Assembly (NCBI GenBank): GCA_002338615.1
Contig: DDIS01000037.1
Span: 1-6,778 of the forward strand
Source of the DNA: Proteobacteria bacterium UBA1844
Lineage (GTDB): Bacteria > Pseudomonadota > Gammaproteobacteria > Steroidobacterales > Woeseiaceae
DNA: 6,778 nucleotides
Direction: 5' to 3'
Positions 1 through 6,778 of the stretch are shown in pieces. The translations under genes were made by a program, and so were the position numbers. Below the pieces are notes generated by a model. It did not search any database. It was given only the letters and a program-made list of their open reading frames with translations, and had not been told where the DNA came from. The number at the start of each line of letters is the position of its first letter. Position 1 is the stretch's first letter.

Positions 1-1
1 C

Positions 2-3000
2 GGGGGCTACAGTCACTGGAAAAATCTCGCAATAACGCGCTGGCGCGAGGATACCACTTGTGATCACTGGGGGTCATTCTGCTATCTTCGCGACGAGCAA
101 AGCGGCGAAGTCTGGTCAACTACTTATCAGCCAACACACAAACAACCACAACATTATGAAGTCATTTTCTCTGAGGGACGTGCCGAGTTCCGCCGCCGCG
201 ACACGATTGACAAGGGACATTTTGAAACCTACACCGAAATGGTGGTATCGCCTGAAGATGATATTGAATTGCGCCGCGTGCGTATTACCAACCGTACTGG
301 CCTCCGTCGCACCCTGACGGTAACAAGTTACGCTGAAGTGGTGCTGGCCGTGCCGGCAGCAGATGCGCTGCATCCAGCTTTCAGCAATCTGTTTATCCAG
401 ACCGGAATCGACGAACAACACCACGCGATATACTGTACCCGTCGTCCTCGATCGGCTACCGAGCCAACGCCCTGGATGTTTCATATGATGACGACACATG
501 ATGTCGAAATTGATGCCATCTCTTATGAAACAGACCGGGCGCAATTTATTGGCCGTAGCCGTACCGTAGCCAATCCCCAGGCTTTGAGTGGTGATACGCC
601 GAACATACTCTCTGGCAGCCAGGGTTCCGTGCTGGACCCGATTGTTGCTATACGCCATACCATTACGCTCGATCCGGAGCAGATGGCTATCATCGACATG
701 GTTAGCGGCGTGGGAGAAACGCGCGCGGATATGTTGAATTTGATTGAACGATATCAGGACAGGCGACTTGCGGATCGTGTTTTTGATATTACCTGGACAC
801 ACGCGCAGGTGGTATTACGCCAGATTAATGCCAGTGAGGCTGACGCCCAGCTCTATGGCCGCCTGGCAAACGCCATTATCTATAGCAACGATAAATTTCG
901 TGCCGAGACCAGCATTCTGAAGCAGAATCACCGTGGACAATCCGAATTATGGGGCTACGCGGTTTCGGGTGATTTGCCGATTGTCCTGTTGCAGATCAGC
1001 GATGCAGCCAATATCGAACTGGTGCGCCAACTGGTGCAGGCCCATGCCTATTGGCGCCTGAAAGGACTTGCAGTGGATCTGGTCATCTGGAACGAGGACC
1101 GCGCCGGTTACCGGCAGTTGTTGCAGGACCAGATTATCGGATTGATTGCAACGGGCACTGAAGCCCATGTCATCGACCGGCCAGGTGGCATCTTCGTGCG
1201 ACAAACGGAGCAGATGTCAAACGAAGATCGCATCCTGTTTCAGTCGGTCGCTCGTATCATCATCACGGATAGTCACGGAACGCTGGCGGAACAGATCAAT
1301 CATCCCCGAACCAAAGTCCGGCGAATGCCGCTATTACGTGCAAGCCGCAACCACCGCGCTGATCCCGCAAGCGACAGCAAATTTCCAAGAGAGGATCTCA
1401 CCCTGCATAACGGATTGGGTGGTTTCACTGCGGACGGGCGCGAATATGTTATTACGACGACAGACAAACAAATTACGCCTGCACCATGGGTGAATGTGCT
1501 GGCCAATCCGCATTTCGGTACCGTCATCTCCGAGAGTGGGCAGGCGTATACCTGGAGTGAGAACGCCCACCAATTCCGGCTGACGCCCTGGCACAATGAT
1601 CCGGTATCTGACATCAGTGGCGAAGCTTTTTATTTACGTGATGAAGAAAGCGGACACTACTGGTCGCCCACACCCCTGCCCTGCCGCGGCACTAATGCCT
1701 ACGTTACTCGACATGGATTTGGCTATAGTGTATTCGAGCACACCGAGAGTGGCATTGTCTCCGAATTATGGGTTTATGTCGGAATAGATGCTGCCGTCAA
1801 GTACTCGGTATTGAAGGTACGGAATGCATCCGGACGTCCACGACAACTCTCCGCAACCGGCTATGTCGAGTGGGTGCTGGGTGACTTGCGGTCAAAATCG
1901 GTGATGCATATTACAACCGAAATAGACGCCAGCAGCGGCGCACTGTTCGCGCATAACCCTTACAACGCCGAATTTACCGGTCGTATCGCATTTTTCGACG
2001 TGGACGAAACAGACCGCTCGATCAGTTGCGACCGCACTGAATTCATCGGGCGCAACGGTTCACTCAAAGCTCCTGCAGCAATGACGCACTCACAGCTTTC
2101 CGGCAAAACCGGCGCGGCGCTTGACCCCTGCGCAGCCATTCAGATTAAATTTGACCTGGCGGATGGGCAGGAACGTGAAATCATTTTCCGTTTGGGGCAG
2201 GCCGGCAGACGCGGAGCTGAAGATGCGCGCAGTCTGATACGCCGGGTGCGGGGAGCGGCGGCTGCGCGTACGGCGCTCGAAGCAGTGTGGCAGTACTGGA
2301 ACCACACCCTTGGTACCGTGCAGGTAGAAACACCCGATCCTTCCCTCAATGTGCTCGTCAATGGCTGGCTGGTCTATCAAACGCTGGCCTGCCGTTTATG
2401 GGCACGCAGCGGTTATTACCAATCAGGTGGCGCCTTCGGTTTTCGCGACCAGTTACAGGATGTCATGGCGCTGGTCCATACCGAGCCGCTGCGTGTACGC
2501 GAACATTTGCTGTTGTGCGCGGCGCATCAGTTTGTGGAAGGCGATGTGCAGCATTGGTGGCATCCACCGTCTAATCGTGGTGTGCGCACCCGCTGCTCCG
2601 ACGATTACCTGTGGTTGCCACTGGCAGTAAGCCGCTACGTACTGAGTACCGGCGATCGCGGTGTACTGGATGAATCTATTCCCTTCCTGGAAGGCCGCCC
2701 GGTCAACCCCGAGGACGACTCATATTACGATCTTCCGACACAGTCAAACGAGTCAGCCAGTCTCTATCAGCACTGTACGCGAGCGATTCAGCATGCCTTA
2801 CGGTTTGGCGAACATGGCTTGCCTCTGATGGGTTCAGGTGACTGGAACGATGGCATGAATCTGGTAGGAATCCATGGCAAAGGCGAAAGTGTGTGGCTGG
2901 GATTTTTCCTGTATGAAGTATTGACTCGCTTTGCTGAGCTGGCAAAACGACAGGATGATGCGTCTTTCGCCGAGCAATGTCTCGGCACAGCCGCAGAACT

Positions 3001-3832
3001 GCGTCAACATATCGAACAGCACGCCTGGGATGGCGGTTGGTATCGCCGTGCCTACTTCGACGACGGCACCGCGCTGGGATCAGCAAACAACAGCGAATGC
3101 CAGATCGATTCAATTTCACAAAGTTGGTCGGTGCTCTCCGGCGCAGGCGATGCTGCACGATCCCGGCAAGGCATGGAAGCCGTCTATGCACGCCTGGTAC
3201 GGCATGACAATGCACTGATTCAGCTTCTGGACCCCCCATTTGACACCTCGGATCTTGATCCCGGCTATATCAAGGGTTATGTCCCGGGCGTGCGAGAAAA
3301 TGGTGGGCAGTACACCCATGCGGCAATCTGGACCGCCATGGCATTCGCGGCCGCGGGAGACAACCAGCGCGCGTGGGAATTATTGAACATGATCAACCCG
3401 GTCAACCATGGAAAATCAGCGGCAGGAATAGCGATTTATAAAGTCGAGCCCTATGTCGTTGCCGCTGATGTCTACGCAGTTTCACCGCATGCCGGTCGCG
3501 GAGGATGGAGCTGGTACACTGGTTCTGCCGGCTGGATGTATCGGCTGATTGTGGAATCTCTGCTCGGCCTAAGACTGGAAGTCGATAAACTGTATTTCAC
3601 ACCCTGTTTGCCTGCCTCCTGGCAAACATTCACACTGCACTACCGCTACCGGGAAACCGTCTACCATATCGTGGTATCACAAACTCATAGTGATGATGCC
3701 GGACAGCCTGGTGCGATGCGCGTTACGCTAGACGGCATCGAACAGCCGGAACCGGTTATTTCCCTGGTGGATGATCACCAGGAACATACGGCCGAAGTTT
3801 GCATGATAACCAGCTTGCCTCATGCAGAATAA
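2..3832 (+). CDS. ndvB: Cyclic beta-1,2-glucan synthase, C-terminal part (GH94 domains), 5' partial
   Basis: This is the C-terminal ~1276 residues of an NdvB/ChvB-type protein. In the family, full proteins are about 2800 residues: an inner-membrane GT84 domain builds and cyclises the beta-1,2-glucan, and the GH94 part trims the chain by phosphorolysis to set ring size. The frame is open from base 2, and the upstream residues (GYSHWKNLAITRWRED, WGSFCYLRD) are family-typical, so the ATG at 239 is internal. Numbering from base 2, a first GH94 N-terminal domain spans about residues 1-255. A linker domain follows, then a second such domain at about 510-750, so this domain is duplicated. The catalytic domain, about 770-1240, carries FRDQ (D816), HWWHPP (from 851), GSGDWNDGMN holding the general-acid aspartate (D947/D950), GYVPGVRENGGQYTH (1092-1106) and SPHAGRGGWSWYTG (from 1161). 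No frameshift or missing motif is seen. The stop is TAA at 3830-3832. A stand-alone GH94 phosphorylase is less likely because of the domain duplication. The symbol is by family, not by proven orthology. Confidence 0.9.
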   Translation, partial: GGYSHWKNLAITRWREDTTCDHWGSFCYLRDEQSGEVWSTTYQPTHKQPQHYEVIFSEGRAEFRRRDTIDKGHFETYTEMVVSPEDDIELRRVRITNRTGLRRTLTVTSYAEVVLAVPAADALHPAFSNLFIQTGIDEQHHAIYCTRRPRSATEPTPWMFHMMTTHDVEIDAISYETDRAQFIGRSRTVANPQALSGDTPNILSGSQGSVLDPIVAIRHTITLDPEQMAIIDMVSGVGETRADMLNLIERYQDRRLADRVFDITWTHAQVVLRQINASEADAQLYGRLANAIIYSNDKFRAETSILKQNHRGQSELWGYAVSGDLPIVLLQISDAANIELVRQLVQAHAYWRLKGLAVDLVIWNEDRAGYRQLLQDQIIGLIATGTEAHVIDRPGGIFVRQTEQMSNEDRILFQSVARIIITDSHGTLAEQINHPRTKVRRMPLLRASRNHRADPASDSKFPREDLTLHNGLGGFTADGREYVITTTDKQITPAPWVNVLANPHFGTVISESGQAYTWSENAHQFRLTPWHNDPVSDISGEAFYLRDEESGHYWSPTPLPCRGTNAYVTRHGFGYSVFEHTESGIVSELWVYVGIDAAVKYSVLKVRNASGRPRQLSATGYVEWVLGDLRSKSVMHITTEIDASSGALFAHNPYNAEFTGRIAFFDVDETDRSISCDRTEFIGRNGSLKAPAAMTHSQLSGKTGAALDPCAAIQIKFDLADGQEREIIFRLGQAGRRGAEDARSLIRRVRGAAAARTALEAVWQYWNHTLGTVQVETPDPSLNVLVNGWLVYQTLACRLWARSGYYQSGGAFGFRDQLQDVMALVHTEPLRVREHLLLCAAHQFVEGDVQHWWHPPSNRGVRTRCSDDYLWLPLAVSRYVLSTGDRGVLDESIPFLEGRPVNPEDDSYYDLPTQSNESASLYQHCTRAIQHALRFGEHGLPLMGSGDWNDGMNLVGIHGKGESVWLGFFLYEVLTRFAELAKRQDDASFAEQCLGTAAELRQHIEQHAWDGGWYRRAYFDDGTALGSANNSECQIDSISQSWSVLSGAGDAARSRQGMEAVYARLVRHDNALIQLLDPPFDTSDLDPGYIKGYVPGVRENGGQYTHAAIWTAMAFAAAGDNQRAWELLNMINPVNHGKSAAGIAIYKVEPYVVAADVYAVSPHAGRGGWSWYTGSAGWMYRLIVESLLGLRLEVDKLYFTPCLPASWQTFTLHYRYRETVYHIVVSQTHSDDAGQPGAMRVTLDGIEQPEPVISLVDDHQEHTAEVCMITSLPHAE

Positions 3833-3907
3833 ATTCATACCGAATATAACATTATGATTATATGAAATAATCACCATGTCCGTAGATGGCTGCCATTCAC
3901 ATTTGAT
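3833..3907. other. AT-rich spacer between convergent genes
   Basis: This stretch follows the glucan synthase stop codon. Bases 3833-3880 hold only 12 G/C of 48, far below the genes on either side. I see no ORF, RNA gene or T-tract terminator here, only the weak hairpin listed separately. The ATG at 3876 opens a 77-codon frame, but most of it lies antisense to the hsdR tail and its product looks like nothing known. Confidence 0.6.
3855..3873. terminator. Weak AT-rich hairpin, possible transcript end
   Basis: The arms TGATTAT (3855-3861) and ATAATCA (3867-3873) are perfect reverse complements around a 5-base loop (ATGAA). The hairpin lies 22 bases after the glucan synthase stop, between convergent genes, where a terminator is expected. 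The stem has one G/C pair and no U-tract follows on either strand, so it is not a standard intrinsic terminator. Its role is a guess from position. Confidence 0.25.
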
Positions 3908-3972
3908 TCAATTGCCAAGTTGGATCAGGAACTCGGGGGTGCTGTTACGGATCAGTTTCTTTTCGCCACTGG

Positions 3973-3976
<4 letters not shown>
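3908..3976 (-). pseudogene. N-terminal remnant of a RhuM-family gene
   Basis: Read on the minus strand from 3976, the codons give [18 protein letters not shown], then QLGN and TGA (3908-3910). EKKxIRNSTxEFLI resembles, from memory, the N-terminus of RhuM-family (virulence RhuM / Fic-DOC-like) proteins, which normally continue with FT.., an acidic stretch and a helix-turn-helix-like region. RhuM genes are often found inside type I restriction-modification operons, which fits the place directly after hsdR. The similarity stops at about 3923. The first codon is ATA (3974-3976) and overlaps the hsdR stop as ATAA; an ancestral ATGA would have been both the hsdR TGA stop and the rhuM ATG start. The fragment therefore seems to have lost its start codon and almost all its body. 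It is too short for certainty and could be a chance match. Confidence 0.5.

Positions 3977-6778
<2,802 letters not shown>

Noticed and set aside
239..241. ATG at 239 as the start of the glucan synthase gene
   Set aside because: The same frame stays open to base 2 with family-typical residues (YSHWKNLAITRWRED, SEGRAEFRRRD), and there is no ribosome binding site before 239. The gene begins outside the window.
116..802. Minus-strand open frame of 228 codons opposite the glucan synthase
   Set aside because: The plus-strand frame carries clear family motifs over the whole stretch, and the antisense product resembles nothing.
3857..3862. Perfect TATAAT (-10 box) on the minus strand
   Set aside because: It lies in an AT-rich stretch where such a match is likely by chance, there is no -35 match at the right spacing (CTACGG), and it would drive only antisense transcription into the glucan synthase gene.
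3884..3896. Small inverted repeat ATGGC-T-GCCAT
   Set aside because: The 5-base arms around a single base cannot form a stable hairpin, and the match is short enough to be chance.

Overview
The window looks like ordinary Gram-negative, probably proteobacterial, chromosome of moderate to high GC. It holds two large genes that converge on a 140-base spacer, and both run off the window. The lineage is inferred only from the gene content: a cyclic beta-1,2-glucan synthase is typical of Proteobacteria. I cannot name a genus.

Left block (2-3832, + strand): the C-terminal ~1276 residues of a cyclic beta-1,2-glucan synthase of the NdvB/ChvB type. The reading frame is open to the left edge, so the GT84 synthase part and its membrane segments lie outside. 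What is visible is two copies of the GH94 N-terminal (sugar-binding) domain followed by an intact GH94 phosphorylase-like catalytic domain.

Middle (3833-3972): an AT-rich stretch (12 G/C in the 48 bases 3833-3880) with a 7-bp hairpin. It is followed on the minus strand by what appears to be the first ~18 codons of a RhuM-family gene. That remnant sits directly on the hsdR stop codon, where a single base change would account for the loss of its ATG start.

Right block (3973-6778, - strand): the motor subunit (HsdR) of a type I restriction-modification system. It lacks only an N-terminal part beyond the right edge, and the last part of its nuclease site plus all the helicase motifs I looked for are present. 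The partner genes hsdM and hsdS would be expected beyond the right edge.

The two blocks have no obvious functional link: one makes a periplasmic osmoregulatory glucan and the other defends against foreign DNA. The spacer with its gene remnant looks like the downstream edge of an eroded defence module placed next to a housekeeping gene. I saw no tRNA, rRNA, CRISPR array or insertion sequence. I also saw no convincing evidence of an undescribed system; the RhuM-like remnant is the most informative oddity.
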